From Eudorina sp. 2006-703-Eu-15 (Eukaryota; Chlorophyta; Chlorophyceae; Chlamydomonadales; Volvocaceae): a DNA stretch of 64,000 bases. This document shows positions 1-12,260 of the stretch, piece after piece. Where the stretch lies: NCBI GenBank assembly GCA_003117195.1, contig BDSI01000002.1, forward strand, positions 2,009,328 to 2,073,327. The letters run 5' to 3'. The notes beneath the pieces were generated by a model that saw only the letters and a program-made list of their open reading frames with translations, made no database searches and was not told where the DNA came from. The first letter of the stretch is position 1. Every line of letters begins with the position of its first letter. Position numbers and translations under genes: made by a program.

Positions 1-148
1 CCCAGTGCCAGGCTGCCAGCCCCCCGTGCCGTGCCGGGGGCTGTCAGACGCCAGTGGACCCCCGGCGTCGGGTCACACTCGCTGGAAAGGTCCGCAGCCA
101 GAGAAACAGGACACGTGGTGCCGTACACACGCACAAACACACACGCAC

Positions 149-3100
149 CTGCAGGAAGCGCGGCAGGCGGATGCCCACTCGCTTGCCCATCTGCCGCAAC
201 AGCCGCTCCGCCGTCAGGATCGGCGCCTGAGGGTTTGGGCGGGCGGGGTGGGGGGGATTGCCCCGGCCCCACCGGGGTTGGGGTTAAATTGAGAAAATTA
301 AATAAACCCGAAGAACGAACCCGGGCCGGGGTTGGGGTCTAGGCTCTAGGGTGAGGTGCGTCGGGGCTCGGGGGTCCACCCCACATCCGCATCACGTGCG
401 GCTACAGTTGTTAGTTGTGACCGACGTCCCGCGGGATCCGCTGCAACCACCTAACAGATTACACATGACCAAGGCGACGGAGGACAAGCGCCCCACGACG
501 CCACGAGTCACGACGCGACGCGATGTGCCGTCTGTCATGCGATTATCGTAGCACATGAGATTGCGACGCGTTGCTATCTATCTCGAGGCCAGATCACTTC
601 GAAACCTTACTTTTCAAGGATATATGAGCCGGCCCCACGCGATATCGTACGATGCTACAGCGCTGACGTGAGCCTTGGGGACTGGATGGATCGAATGCGC
701 AACCCCTACCCCTACGGCTACCCGTACCCCTGATCCCCGCCGGGGCAGAAACCACCGTGTTTGGCGCCCGGGCTCATCCGACCCCGGGCGCGGAGCAGGG
801 TACAGCTGGGGGGAGGTTTGTGAGGGCGGACGGGGCAGCTCGAAGGGTGGGCCTCGCCTCGCGACCCCGCACACCCCCGCGACCCTCGAAAAACGTCCGG
901 CCCTGGCCCCCGGGACGTACTTGTACTGCGAAGAAGGCGCACCACCTCCAGCTGAACACACGGGTGTTGTACCTGGGGTTGTGTGCGGCGGGGCGGGGTG
1001 GGGTTTGCGGGTTGCGGGTTTGTACCAGGGTGGCTATCTTATTTTTGGGAGTATCTACGGCCAGAGATACACCTGGCTTCGAAACGCTGAAAGTATCTGT
1101 CTATGGGGAGATATTTCCAACTGGAAACGGCCCGAAGTATCTACAGAGGGCATCGGACAGGGCGCAACATTGATGGAGAACTTCCACGAACCGAACCCAT
1201 AAGTGCAACACCTAGCCATAGGTGACTGCAGACGGCGAGAACCGACCCCGGGTGGGAGATATCGGGGACCCCATCACTCGTCCGAGTATATGTCAACGGG
1301 AAGATATCATGTCCCACACAAGGGGTCAAAGTATCTTAAACTCCATGGTTTGGCAGGCCAAAAGTATCTAAAATTTCAGAAGTTTTTCGGCCGAATAGAT
1401 ATTTATATCTTAAGATAGCCTATATCTTAAGATAGCCTTTGTACTAGGTAACCCCTAGGCCAGCGCGTGTATGCGGCAGAAGGCTCACGCTCGCGAGGCA
1501 CGGTGGCAAGACGGGTGCGCTGCGCCCGGATGACGTACAGTACGACACAGATAACTTCGTTTGAATTGAATACCCCTGTACGACACAGATAACTTCATGC
1601 CGTACAGCGGATGAGGGATGACACATGGGTCCCGAACCAGGGCTGCTCAACCGGTGGGCTAGGCCGTAGGCACAGGGTGATCACGGGTCCGCTCCGTCGT
1701 ACAATGTACGGCGAACAAAGGGGCCCGCCGGTAGGTTTGCCCAGGGAGTGCGCCTCCCTCCGTTGCGGTCGCGCTGGTGATGTCGTACTGCTGCGCGGCC
1801 ACTACAGCACACCCGCGCATACCACCGACTCGCCGACCCAGCGCCCCAACCCAGCTCCCTGCTCTGGGCTGAGGGCCTTCAACCCCTGTCCGCATCCCCT
1901 GCTCATGTGCGCGGGGGAGTGGGTCCACTGAAACATCACCATCACCATCATCAACATCAAACATCCTTCGTTTATAACTGACGAAACCCCCTCAACCCCC
2001 GGGGTCCGCTGTGACATTCGGAATCCACTCACTCGGTCATTCATAAATCCGATCCAAAGCCCCAACCCAGCTCTGGCCTGATCTGACCACTTAAGGAGTA
2101 CAACGGTGCTCCCGACCAGTGCTCGCCCGTTCACGTGTTCCTGTTGGTAGGGTAGACCGTGACGGTACCCGGTTCAGTGGCCGGCCGCAACGCACCAGAA
2201 GATCAGGATGTGCCACAGCCCGCTGAACAGGAAGACGGCTTGAAGCGCCAGGAACTTGCGCAGCTTGGAAACGGGGGCCCTCGGCGCGCCGCCGCCCGTA
2301 CCCCCGCCGCGGCCCTGGGCGCCGGTCCCCGCTTCGTCGGCCTCCGCCACGCGGCCCCCCACGCGGCCGGATGCCGCAACGCCGCCATCGCCATGTGCCG
2401 TACTCGGATGTACGGCAGTCTGCTGCTGTTGCTGTTGCTGCCGCCTCTGCCGCAGCCCGGTGCTGCCACCGTCGTCGCCGAGCGCCTCCGTCGTCGGCCC
2501 CGCCGCCGCCGCCGCCGCGGTTCCGCGAGCTGCGGCGTCGGGCGCTCCCGCGGGTGACAGGTACGTGGCGTCGCGGCGCTCCTGTGACCCACGGGTCGTG
2601 ACCCCAGGCGGTTGGCCGCTTGGCCCGCGACATGCAATCGCGTGTGCCGGTACAACCCTGTCGCCCGACCGCCCGACCGCCCGACCGACAACACATCCCC
2701 GTATCCGACCCACCAACCCCGTCCGTCCGTCCGTCCGTCCGTCCGTCCATCCGTCCATCCGTCCGTCCGTACGTCCGTCCACAATACGGTAACGGCCGTT
2801 TGTTGATTCAATCCACCCACGGTACGATTTCGATTCGCTTCTCGGCCTCCCACCCTCCCTTGGCCCCACCTCACCTCGGCAGAAACACCAACTGCTTGCG
2901 CGTCCGCACCGGCACCCGCCCCGCCCGCCGCCCCGCCCGCCGCCTCTGCACTGCCGGCCCGTCGCTCCAGCGCCTCCAGCGGCTGCCGGCCGCCTCCCGA
3001 CGAGCACACCACGAGGGGCGAGGCCGCCGCCTCCGCCGCCGACGGCTGACGGCCCACGCCGCTGCCTCGCGGCAGCAGGCGGCCCTCGATGACCGGCTCG

Positions 3101-6100
3101 TAGACCAACACCCTCATCAGGTAGGTGGTGGTCAGGTTCCAGCGCCGGGCCCAGAAGTCCTGGAAGCTGTCGCACTGACGGGCAGGGACGTGCGGGGTTG
3201 TGTAGGCCGGTGGAGGGTTAGGTTACGAGTGGGCGAATGGGTAGGGGCGGGTGGGTCAGTGCGGCCCGCAAGGACGGGTGTGCGGGGAAAGGGCCCCGGG
3301 GTGTGCTTGAAGGGCGTGTGTGTTTAACAAGAAGCCCACCAGGGGGTTTGTGTGTGCGTGCGCGTGTGTGTGTGTGTGCGTGCCAGATTTTCCCCGAGGG
3401 GGCCTTATCCTTCGCCGCGATGAGCCCTATTCCTGGCATAGGCGCATAGCACGGCCCGTGGTGTGCAGCAAAGAAACCCGATGTCAACGATGACCCGCGG
3501 GTTCCACTGTGACATGATCATTGTTGAAGAAAAACGACCGACCCGGGGCCTGGCGGCCGGGGTGTGTTCGCAGTGCGCCTGCAGCACTGGTCCGGTGCGC
3601 CGTGCTGGCGCGATTCTCTCTTCGTGCTGTGTGGCAAGCGGGCTCTAGGGGCTGCCACCGACGACCCATCGGCCCTCTGCGACCTTTGACTCATCAAGCC
3701 AACTCCAGCAGCAAACCCAAAACCCAGCCACCCCTCCGCCCCACCCGCCCTTCCTCCAACTCAGCGCGTGCCGGCGGCCGTTCACCGATTCAACACGACC
3801 CCCACACGCCGTGACCCGCCGTAACCCGCCGAAACTCGCTATAACTCGCCATCCTCCTCCAACATCCACGATACCCCCCCCCCCGCCGTTGCACCACGAA
3901 CCCCCTCCCCCAACGCACCAGCCAGGGTCGATCAAAGGTGGGCGCCGCCGTGATCTTCAGTCCCAGGTACGCCACGGCGCCCAGCATGTCAAACACGCCC
4001 GTCAGGAAGGTGGCGGAAGCCAGAGTGTACAACCAGTGCCGTACCATTACAGGCAGGTACGGCAGAGCCAGCACCCAACTGACCATCATGGCGGTCCCTA
4101 GGGGGACCCGACGGGGGCGGGGGCCGCGACAGGGGGAAGCGGCGCGCGGGCCGGGTCATGTGTTGGGTTCAAAGCGACACAGGACGACCTTCAGGAGTAC
4201 GGAGGTACGGGAGTACGGGCGGTGTCACGTTCCCGCGTGCTCTGGGTGCTGCCAGTGATGGTTCGTGATCGACCCATGGGTCGCCGGGCCGCCCGCCTTG
4301 AAAGTCCCGGGAGGAAGCGCTCAAAGTCGGCTCGGGCGCGGACTCACTGACCCGGGCCGCGTACGGCACCCACGCGGGCTAACCCCCGGGTAACCCACAT
4401 ACACACAGCATGGGGCGCGGCCAGTCCACGTACAGTCCGCAGAGCCCGATGAGCAGGGCACCCCAAACGTGCTCGCCATTCCGCTTGCCCACACCCTCCC
4501 TGACCCACGCCGCCATGTGCTGGGTTTGACCCGGTTCGTTCCCCAGCTTCTTCCTTTCCCCCAGACTCCCCTTCGGCCCCCCCTTGCCCCCGATATTTCC
4601 CACCACCCCCCCGGGGTTACCCACCCATGTTCGCCCAGCAGTGCAGCAGCAGCGTGCGCCCCTGCTTGGCCGTGTGGGTGTGCGCCGTGTCGGATGACCC
4701 CACCGTGAAGACCTGGGGGCGCAGCGGGGGGGTGTTTAACAAGAAGCTCACCCATAACCGCCCAGGTCCGCGGGTGTGTGTGTGTGTGTGTGTGGCCGGG
4801 GGGTCCGGGGGCCAGGCCGTGCAGGGTTGTGTATCGTTAATGATGTTATAGTGGACCCCGTGGGTCGTCGGTGAAAGCGGGAGTGTATGCGTACCGTGCA
4901 TTGGGGTGGAGGGGGCCCGCCGCGCCGCCGGGGGGGCATTGACGGCACCACCAGTGGGTCTGCGTCCCCCAGGGACACGCCGGGCTGCCCCGGGGCCTAC
5001 CACCGACTGACCCATCAGAGACCGGACGTGTGTGTTTTCGACGCATTGCTGTGCTGTGCTGCCAGCACCTCGAAGCGCCCCAACACGGAACGCAGTCATC
5101 CGTACAGCTGACGTGTCATATGCCGTGCAAGCGTGCGGATCCATCCCATGCGGTCCCGCGGTCCGTCCGTCCCGGGGGAGCGCCCAGACGCAAAGCGCTG
5201 CTGGAACCCGCGCACGATGACACCCTACAGGGAGGACGACCCCCGAGGTCTGCTGCCGTAGTCGCGTGCGTCGTGTACAGCCAGTACCTCCACTGTACGG
5301 CACCACCACCACCACCACTACAGTGTACGGTAGGCCGGACCTCCTCCGGGTCCCACCTGGATGGGTACGATGGGCAGCAGGAAGACGCCGCCGAACTGCA
5401 GCGGGGTCAGCCAGCCAGGCACCAGAGGACCCCGGCCGATGGCGAAGGCCAGCAGCTGCCCGTGTCACATGTCACATGGCCCATCCAGGGGGGGGTATAA
5501 GAAATTGTCCAGGGGGGATCACAAGGTGAGGACAGATCCAGGCAGCGGGGCCAACGCGAGGGCGGGCCCGGGCGGGGCGGGACGGCGCCGCACGGAGCAG
5601 GGGAAGGGGGGAAGGGTCAGCACGCGGCAGGGGAAGGGTCAGTCTGGTGAGTCAGCGTAGGACCCCAGTTCGGCGCCTACCCATGGGCGGGTCAAGGGGC
5701 TACAGGACAGGTGGCGGGGCAAACGGAGGCCTGTGCCCCGAGGTGTGTGTGGGGGGTGTTATCGCGGGTGCGCAGGTGTGATGGAATGAGATGCGGTGAG
5801 GGCCATCATGTAACCGTGGACGATGAAACTCCTCTTGAGAGGCACATCGCACGTTACGGAGGCAACACATGTGGTCCGAGGGGGTGACGAAACCCCCAGA
5901 GTGGCGGAGCCCGCGGGCGGTGGACCGGGCCGGTGGAGTCTTGGGGGGGTGTTCACCTTGAAGGCGGCGAGGGAGAAGACCCCGGCCAGCGGTGTGATCA
6001 GCAGCGGCTCCGAGAGGGGATCCAGCAGCAGCGGGATGAGCAGGTTGCCCACCTGCGCAGTGCGGAGCAGTGCGGAGCAGTGCATTGGGGCCAGGTACCG

Positions 6101-6458
6101 TTCCTCCGTCAGTAGACGGCTTAAGATGCCCCGGCAGGCGCCGCTCCACCCGGGTCCCAGCTCCAACGTCATCACCTTCACATGTCTACCGCCGCCATAC
6201 TCAAACGTACGGCACGATGTACGAACTACTGCCTTCCGGCCCACGACCCACCATGATCGGCAGCGCCGCCGCCAGCCGCGCCACGCCCGGCCGCAGCCGC
6301 CGCACCACCGCCACCGCCCACAGCGCCGTCAGTCCCGCGTAGCCGTACATCAGGACCGCCTTGCGCAGCAGCGGGGGCATCGCCTCGAGCCAGGGGGCGG
6401 CGCCCCGCACCGCGCTCTGGACCGCCTTCGCGGCGAGCAGGACCGTCTCTCGGTGCAT
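149..6458 (-). CDS. Wax synthase-like MBOAT acyltransferase (3' end beyond window)
   Basis: Predicted membrane O-acyltransferase of the plant/algal wax-synthase type (PF13813-like), expected to esterify fatty alcohols or sterols with acyl-CoA in the ER. Exons on the minus strand: 6458-6252, 6052-5957, 5455-5357, 4712-4621, 4499-4405, 4097-3919, 3174-2875, 2581-2196, 951-921, 226-149. All phases join without a stop, giving 521 codons so far. The last exon must lie in 1-148 or off the left edge. Family landmarks in order: LLAFAIGRGPL (about residues 102-112), FDRPWL directly before DSFQDFWARRWN (258-269, the FWxRRWN signature), SGLWHILIF (476-484, with the presumed catalytic His480), then WRWCAFFAVQAPILTAERLL. 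Several hydrophobic segments fit a multi-pass protein. Unusual: an Ala/Gly/Gln-rich insertion of roughly 170 residues separates FWxRRW from SGLWH, where plant homologues are compact. Start chosen at the ATG before a hydrophobic stretch. Acyl donor and acceptor cannot be read from sequence. Confidence 0.88.
1026..1437. mobile_element. MITE-like non-autonomous element inside a wax synthase intron
   Basis: A roughly 410-bp AT-richer block lies in the intron between exons 951-921 and 2581-2196. Its left end reads CAGGGTGGCTATCTTA and its right end TAAGATAGCC, so the ends carry inverted GGCTATCTTA. TTTGTAC occurs on both sides (1019-1025 and 1438-1444) as a likely target-site duplication. The interior repeats AGTATCT several times, and the right end contains two copies of a 17-mer (TATATCTTAAGATAGCC). 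No coding capacity. The ends resemble those of the element at 12673-13205, suggesting one family. Confidence 0.6.
2721..2780. repeat. (CCGT)n microsatellite
   Basis: About 60 bp of near-perfect CCGT tetranucleotide repeat, interrupted by CCAT units, in the intron between exons 3174-2875 and 2581-2196 of the wax synthase gene. Confidence 0.9.
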
Positions 6459-7882
6459 CCCGGATACGAAACAAGCCGGCCCAGGGGCACACCGGACCAG
6501 AGCCTGCCGACTGGGGCTCTACAGCTTTGCCAAGCTTTGCTGCCTCGGTGTTTAGAAATGCTGTCTAGGTGTCAGCACAGCGCCAGATCCTTCTTGTGCA
6601 AAGCAGAGCTGAGCTGGTGGAGGGTCGTCGCGGAATAATGCCCAGTGGTTCTGAACCCAACTCAAGCCGAACAGAAAATGCGGTTACAGCTGCTGTGTGC
6701 TGTGATAGCCTGTCCCGGTCCGTCCCTCTGGACGGCGCCGCAAAGCAAAGCAAGCAAAGCGCGACGGGCCGCCGTGGGGCACAAGCTGCGCTATCGGGTG
6801 CAGTTTGGAATTGCGGGACCAGGGCGGAAGCGAATGCGGGCCTCAGACACTGACAGAAAGGTTTGTCCCTCCGGAGATTGATTGGCGTCAAAAATGTCCT
6901 GGGACCCGGTTGCTGTCAGGAATTTGCATCTGCACTATGGTACACGTCCGTGGCTTCATTTCGGGATTTGTTGATGTAACCGTCAAAAAGTGGACCTTTG
7001 GTTATTTCGTTTGACTTGAGGCCGGACGCGTCCTGGCCGAGGTCATGGCAGCATTCCGATGAAACGCTGCAGGGCCGCCTCGGCTCGTCGGTTCTCTCGC
7101 ACCCAGCGATCGCACACTAACCAAATTTCGGACACGCAAACATAAATGATTACAATACAACGAATCTCCCCTCCCAGCATGGTCGCATATCCTCCGGCCA
7201 TTGCCTGATGCCCACACAGCCGACCCACGGGTCGACGGCCACACCGCCGCGAGGCGCGCTGCCAGACACATACATCACGCATGCACCAACTGCAGAGGCA
7301 CTTGTAAGCGGAGGGTCGCATGGAAGCTATCGCTAAATTCCTCGTGCTGTCTTTCCCGCAGCGTCGTACGGTACAGCTGTGGCCGATGGGTCAGTCACGG
7401 CTCACGGGTGTTGATATCTGGGAAGCCGGGCGGCTGATCTGCCTCGACAGCCCGCCAGGAGAGAGCCGGAGGGAGCCGTCGCTTCGCGTCGCCTGCGTTG
7501 CTTTGCTTCACCGGATTGATGTTTCAGTGGGTACCCGGGGTACAGGGGCGCATCGGGGCTGTGGCGGCGCGCCGAATCGGGCGTTGCGACCTTCGCCGGT
7601 GGACTTGATGAGACGATCAGTTTTATGCATTCGGCCAGGTTTGATCCCTAGGTAGTGCAGGCGCGTTGATCAAGACATTGGATCGTGCCATTGGAAATTT
7701 AGAAAGCGGTGTCCCGGGATCACGTCAAGTGCGCGTACGAGTATACGAGCCCAGCCCCTAACCGCCGCGGGTGCCGGCTGGCTGCTGCCGACCGAGCTCG
7801 GCTCCAACGTCTCACTTCGTCGCACATGGCACGATCGCCTCTTAGTAAACTTGGATGTACGGAGACGACCAGCTTTTCAGCT

Positions 7883-7952
7883 GTTGGAAGCGATCTGTGG
7901 CCTTGACATCCCGAGCGCTCGGGATGCCATTCGGCCACAGATCTCTTCCAAC
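7883..7952. repeat. 70-nt near-perfect inverted repeat (hairpin)
   Basis: The arms pair as GTTGGAAG, GATCTGTGGCC and CATCCCGAGC against GCTCGGGATG, GGCCACAGATC and CTTCCAAC. They are interrupted only by a C/T mismatch and a 4-versus-6-nt internal loop. The centre is a perfect 20-bp palindrome. There is no T-run after it and no gene next to it, so a bacterial-type terminator is not the explanation. It could be a fold-back element or a small-RNA precursor. Confidence 0.85.
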
Positions 7953-9339
7953 ATCAACAATCAAACGGTTGGTTGTTGGCGCCACGCCGTGTCCCGTGAG
8001 GCTGCAAGGGTCTGAGGCGCGGGGATCGGTGGGCCGGGGTGACTGCGACAGCGTTCCTCAGCTCGACCTGTACTGTCGGCCGGACCCGAAACAGCGAGGT
8101 GCCTGCGAGACAGGTATGCGCTTGCCTGTGCTGGGTTGGTCGATGCAGATCCTTTGACCGACCCTCGTCGCCATGGTCAACGGACCAGGCCCATCTCCCG
8201 CCTAACCTAGGAAGACCACAAGGCTGGCAAAGCGGTTGCGGCGATCAGAGTTAGAAACCCCTGACACACTGCACATTGATTTGGCCGGAGCGACACAGCC
8301 TTTGAACGCCACTGCGACACGGCAACGGCCTGCGGACGCCTGTGGCCATGATGATATCAAGTAGTTGATAAGATCCCCTGTGATCGGCAATATGGAGGCG
8401 TAAAGTTGTGCTGGTTTTGGGGCTGTTGAAGTCGCAGGCCCCTTCCCGCATTTACGGCTGCTTGTGCAGCGGGTTGCGCACTTAAAGCTTAGGAGTCCAG
8501 ATGTTTAGGTAAAGTTTGGCAACCATATTGTCTGTTGACGCTTCCCAGAGGATGGCGTTTCCCAAAGGGTATTCGCGCCTGTTCGCGCGCGGGGATCTCT
8601 TGGGGCTCCTGCCTCGCGTTAAATGAAATGGCATTCACAGTTATATGAAAGAATACCTGATAACTGAGCGCGAACAATGCGTCATTCAGCAGTTGCCATG
8701 CAAGCAAGCGGAATAAGCGAATACCTCGACCTCAACAATTGATCGCCATCTCGATGACAAATGGCACTTCACACACTGAACTGCACGTCAATTGTCGAAT
8801 GTATCGCTTAGGGTCGCCAAGAGTCATCGTACGTTCATCGGCAGCCACCTCTGCAGTAGGCCTTATGCCTTACAGCTCAGTAATACCACTTAACTATTGC
8901 AAGCGCTTCAACTTTACATAACAATCATTTTTGGCAATCTGAAATCGTCCTTTTTGGAATGTGAGCAGGACCTTCAGCCGACAAGTTCCACAGGTTCCAG
9001 TCGTATTAATAAGGAAGTGTGAAGCTGCTGGCAGCTTTGAGCAACTGGAAACATATGCAGTTGGCGGGCAGAAAGACCTCAGCTGAGATTTTCCTTGTAG
9101 AGGTGGGGTGCTCCAAGATTTCGGTCAGAGCTGCTGGCGTTTTGAAGTCGCTTAAGCTGAACGTCCTGGCGGTCAAACGCAGATTGAAGGACTATTTTAT
9201 ATGAAATTAATGGCACCGATTTCTTCAGCGAGGAAAATCTGTCGTTGAGAGGAAATGGATAGGAATAGATCGTTAGCCCGCCATTCAGGAAAACAACGTT
9301 TCTCGATCGCTTATGAACAATTCACTGGCAAACAACAGA

Positions 9340-9545
9340 TCCTGTGGACCAAGCATACTTGTTCCGCCAGGACTACGGTACATGTCAGTGTTTCCAAAGC
9401 CCTGCATTTGGCGATTGGCATGGAGCCTGCAACACAACACCATCTTGATGTACAAACCGAACTCCAAAGAAAAATATTTCAGTTACATCAGATAAAAATC
9501 GAAAGCAAAGTATCACGTGTACAAGAGCTGAAGGCTACACTGTAG
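9340..9545 (+). pseudogene. Possible decayed Ty1/Copia reverse transcriptase fragment
   Basis: One frame reads TTVHVSVSKALHLAIGMEPA and then HHLDVQTELQRKIFQ. This is loosely like the Copia reverse-transcriptase core TVR-LLALA...LHQLDV-TAFLNG-LEEEIY, but the AFLNG core is lost and a stop follows soon after. I found no LTRs, integrase or protease. The AT-richer composition is compatible with an old insertion. Tentative. Confidence 0.3.
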
Positions 9546-9746
9546 TAATAAATTACCCGAGAAGAGTTTGACTCTTGTGCATACACATTACATACATTGA
9601 TGACGTGCTTCTTAAATATGCTATGTCCTGCTTCATAAGCGATTGTGGTACTTGTCGGTCAGTGTAGCAGCAAGCATTAAAAACCCAAACTCAAACACGA
9701 CGAGATTGGCGACAATTTCAGCTTTGCGAATTATTTCCGATAGAAT

Positions 9747-9788
9747 ACTCCTGCTTACTCCTGCTTACTCCTGCTTACTCCTGCTTAC
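9747..9788. repeat. 10-bp tandem repeat, about four copies
   Basis: The unit ACTCCTGCTT is repeated four times head to tail in non-coding, AT-richer DNA. No other association seen. Confidence 0.9.
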
Positions 9789-10209
9789 ATACATCTACGG
9801 CTTACAACCGCCCGCCGATTACCAGTGCTAATAGACAAGGCAACAGGATTCCTGTCACGCTCCCTGACCTCCATGCAACGATCATTCGATGGATTAATTA
9901 TATCGGATGCCCTCCTGTCTCCTGGCGCTACAACGTCAGGTGCGCGGCAGCGCAAAAGGCGTTTGCCGTCGTACAGGTCGTCCAAAAAAGCATCCCCAGG
10001 AAACCTGACACGCATAAAATGGCACAAGCCTACAATTTCCTGTTTATGGTCATCTTGTGATGGCCCTTGACCCTCCGTCCATCGGTCGGGTTTGCCAACC
10101 GTAAGGCGCGCACAAGTGATGAACATTGATTGCTAATTTTTAGCAGCCCAATTGGGGTCTCCACTTTTAATACCGTCAGCTATTGTGACCTCACTCATTG
10201 ATTGTCTCA

Positions 10210-12260
10210 ATGAGTAAGCCGATGGTTAAGCTGGGCGCTTCGGCCGTCTTCGCGATTGTCATGCTCGGCGTGACGCTTGCTGTGCCGGACGAGGTTAAGC
10301 ACGACAGTGAGTCGAATGCACCATCGTTATTATGAATACTGTTTGAAGGCATGTATTTTCCCGGTTGTGAGTCATGCTTGACAAAGACTGACATACGAAC
10401 CTTTACTCGACGCTCGTCTACCCTCAACCGCCAATAACCTCCAATGCTCAGGATTTCTAAATGTTGGAGCTCGCCGTAAAGCTCTTGGCCAAGATGACTA
10501 CGCGTCGCCGCCGGACTCACCCGACGCGCCGGCGAAGCCGCCAAGACGGCCGCCAAACCCTCCAAGGCCGCCGCCGCGGCCGCGGAGGCTGCCTCCCTCC
10601 CCGGCACCTCCATCACCACCACCATCCCCGCCTGCTTCCATCGCGCCGACCAACGTCTCGGACCCATTGTCTGGTGCGTATAGTCGTTTGGGCCTGCAAG
10701 AGTCGTCCAGCTGCTCTGCTTCCTCCGCAGTGCCCGCTGCATTGCGTGCTGTCCGCCAGGGTCGTCGACACGGCCAGGTGACTGGCCGTCACAGCCCCCC
10801 GTCTTTCTGCCCGATTGGCCCTTCGGCATACGCGTCCGTGCCTCAACGGGCGTGCCAAGAAACCCTCGAGTACAGCCCATGACAACCGCACGCCAGACGC
10901 CACGTATGATCTCCGCTACCTTGTCCCGGCGAAACACACCCCGCAGGCGGCAACTGCCCCGACGCTGCTGCGGTTTTTGCCCAGACCAACGTGTACCGCG
11001 TACGGCACCAGGCCCCCGAGCTGATCTGGGATCCGGAGCTGGCCGCCGCATCCGCCGCGTACGGTCAGAAGCTCGCGCAGGCGTCCTGCTCCTCACAGCA
11101 CTCGGGCGGCAAGGACTACGGCGAGAACCTGATGATGGTGGGTTTGGGTTCTCTATACGGTATTTGCCTCCGTGGCCTCACGGGTCGGCCGCAGCCGTAC
11201 TTGCACTGCAATATGTTTTGTTTCGGCAGACGTTTCGGGTCATCGGCGACAGCCGAAACCGAAAGCACTGCGATGAGCCCCAAGTCTCCCGTGACCGCAC
11301 GACGCATGGTGGACCACGTCTGTAGTGGTCGAGGAGTGATGCGAGATCGGTAGCATCAGCTTGTAAGCGTCTTTGGTTAAGACGGGTCACAACAACGTCG
11401 GCGGCGGCTGGGCGTGCCGACGGTGACACGGCAAGGCCTGCGTGCTGCGTCCCTTTCCAAACCGACCGACCGACAAACCGACCGACCGACTGGGGCTCCG
11501 TCCCCAACCTCGCGCCGCGCCAACCCCCGCAGGTCCAGCAGATGCCCAAGCCGGACGACACGTGCCTCATCGCCGTCAAGAGCTGGTACGCCGAGGTCAC
11601 GAACTACAACTTCGGGACGTACCAGGCCTACAGCTACAACTGGCCGCGAAACGTCGGCCACTTCACGCAGATGGTGCGAGGCTGCGAGCTGCTCGGGGAT
11701 GTGTGGCTCCGTGTCCTCCGGGCGGGGTGCTGTATTTACTGTTCCCAGTGCTGGCTCCGGGCGCACCTGCCCTGTCTTCCGGTTAGATCGCAGAGCAGGA
11801 CCTGCTTGGTGCACCGCCAGAGCACACGACCGGCCTCATCATCGTACTGATCCGGGTCTTCTGGCTTACCAGTGCCGGGCGGATGCGAGCTGGGAGGTAC
11901 CCTGACGGGACACCATGATCATCATGAATGCATGATAAGAGGTCGCGGCGAACGGCGATCGTTGCTTTTCTTGGCAGGCGTTCGTCGCGTCGCTGCGCCC
12001 GCGCCTTGACTGCGCACTCGCCGAAACTAATTCGTCCGCTCGGTGTGTCTGCCTGCGCCCGGGGGGGGGGGTTCCTGGCGCGTCCTTGGCCGCCACTCCT
12101 CAGGTCTGGCGGTCGACGACGCGCTTCGGCTGCGGGGTGGGCACCGCGGACGTGCCCATGCAGATCGTCGGGCGGACCTTCACGGGCGGCTGCAAGATCA
12201 TCGTCTGCCGCTATGTGACGTACGGCAATGTCGGCATGGACGCAGCCTTCCTGCGCAACG
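10210..12260 (+). CDS. Secreted CAP/SCP-domain protein with proline-rich linker (3' end unresolved)
   Basis: A member of the CAP superfamily (PR-1/Ag5/CRISP type), predicted to be secreted to the extracellular matrix. Exons 10210-10306, 10452-10673, 10947-11137, 11533-11673 and 12104-12260 splice in frame (269 codons). Residues 1 to about 24 form a signal peptide (Lys-containing start, core LGASAVFAIVMLGVTLA). Residues about 50-105 are a Pro-rich stretch (PPNPPRPPPRPRR, PPSPPPPSPP) of the kind that is hydroxylated and glycosylated in volvocine wall proteins. The CAP domain follows: NVYRVRHQAPELIWDPELAA, YGENLM, GHFTQM (CAP1-like signature), and CRYVTYGNVG (CAP2-like). After AFLRN a donor (GTGGGT at 12261) leaves phase 1, so a short last exon should follow; without splicing the frame stops at 12418. 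Biochemical function of CAP proteins varies and cannot be inferred. Confidence 0.9.

Larger units (their letters stand above)
6459..10209. other. Gene-poor region between the divergent wax synthase and CAP genes
   Basis: No gene can be supported in these 3.7 kb. The right half (about 8.5-10.2 kb) is clearly AT-richer than the rest of the window and has only short ORFs with no sustained coding character. It holds the hairpin at 7883-7952, a possible decayed Copia reverse transcriptase near 9340-9545, and a 10-bp tandem repeat at 9747-9788. The two ends should contain the promoters of the flanking divergent genes. Confidence 0.6.

Noticed and set aside
2174..3175. Single 333-codon minus-strand ORF ending in FWCVAAGH
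   Set aside because: It fuses two wax synthase exons with the intron between them. The GTGCGT donor at 2195 and the FFAVQAPILTAERLL continuation show that splicing continues.
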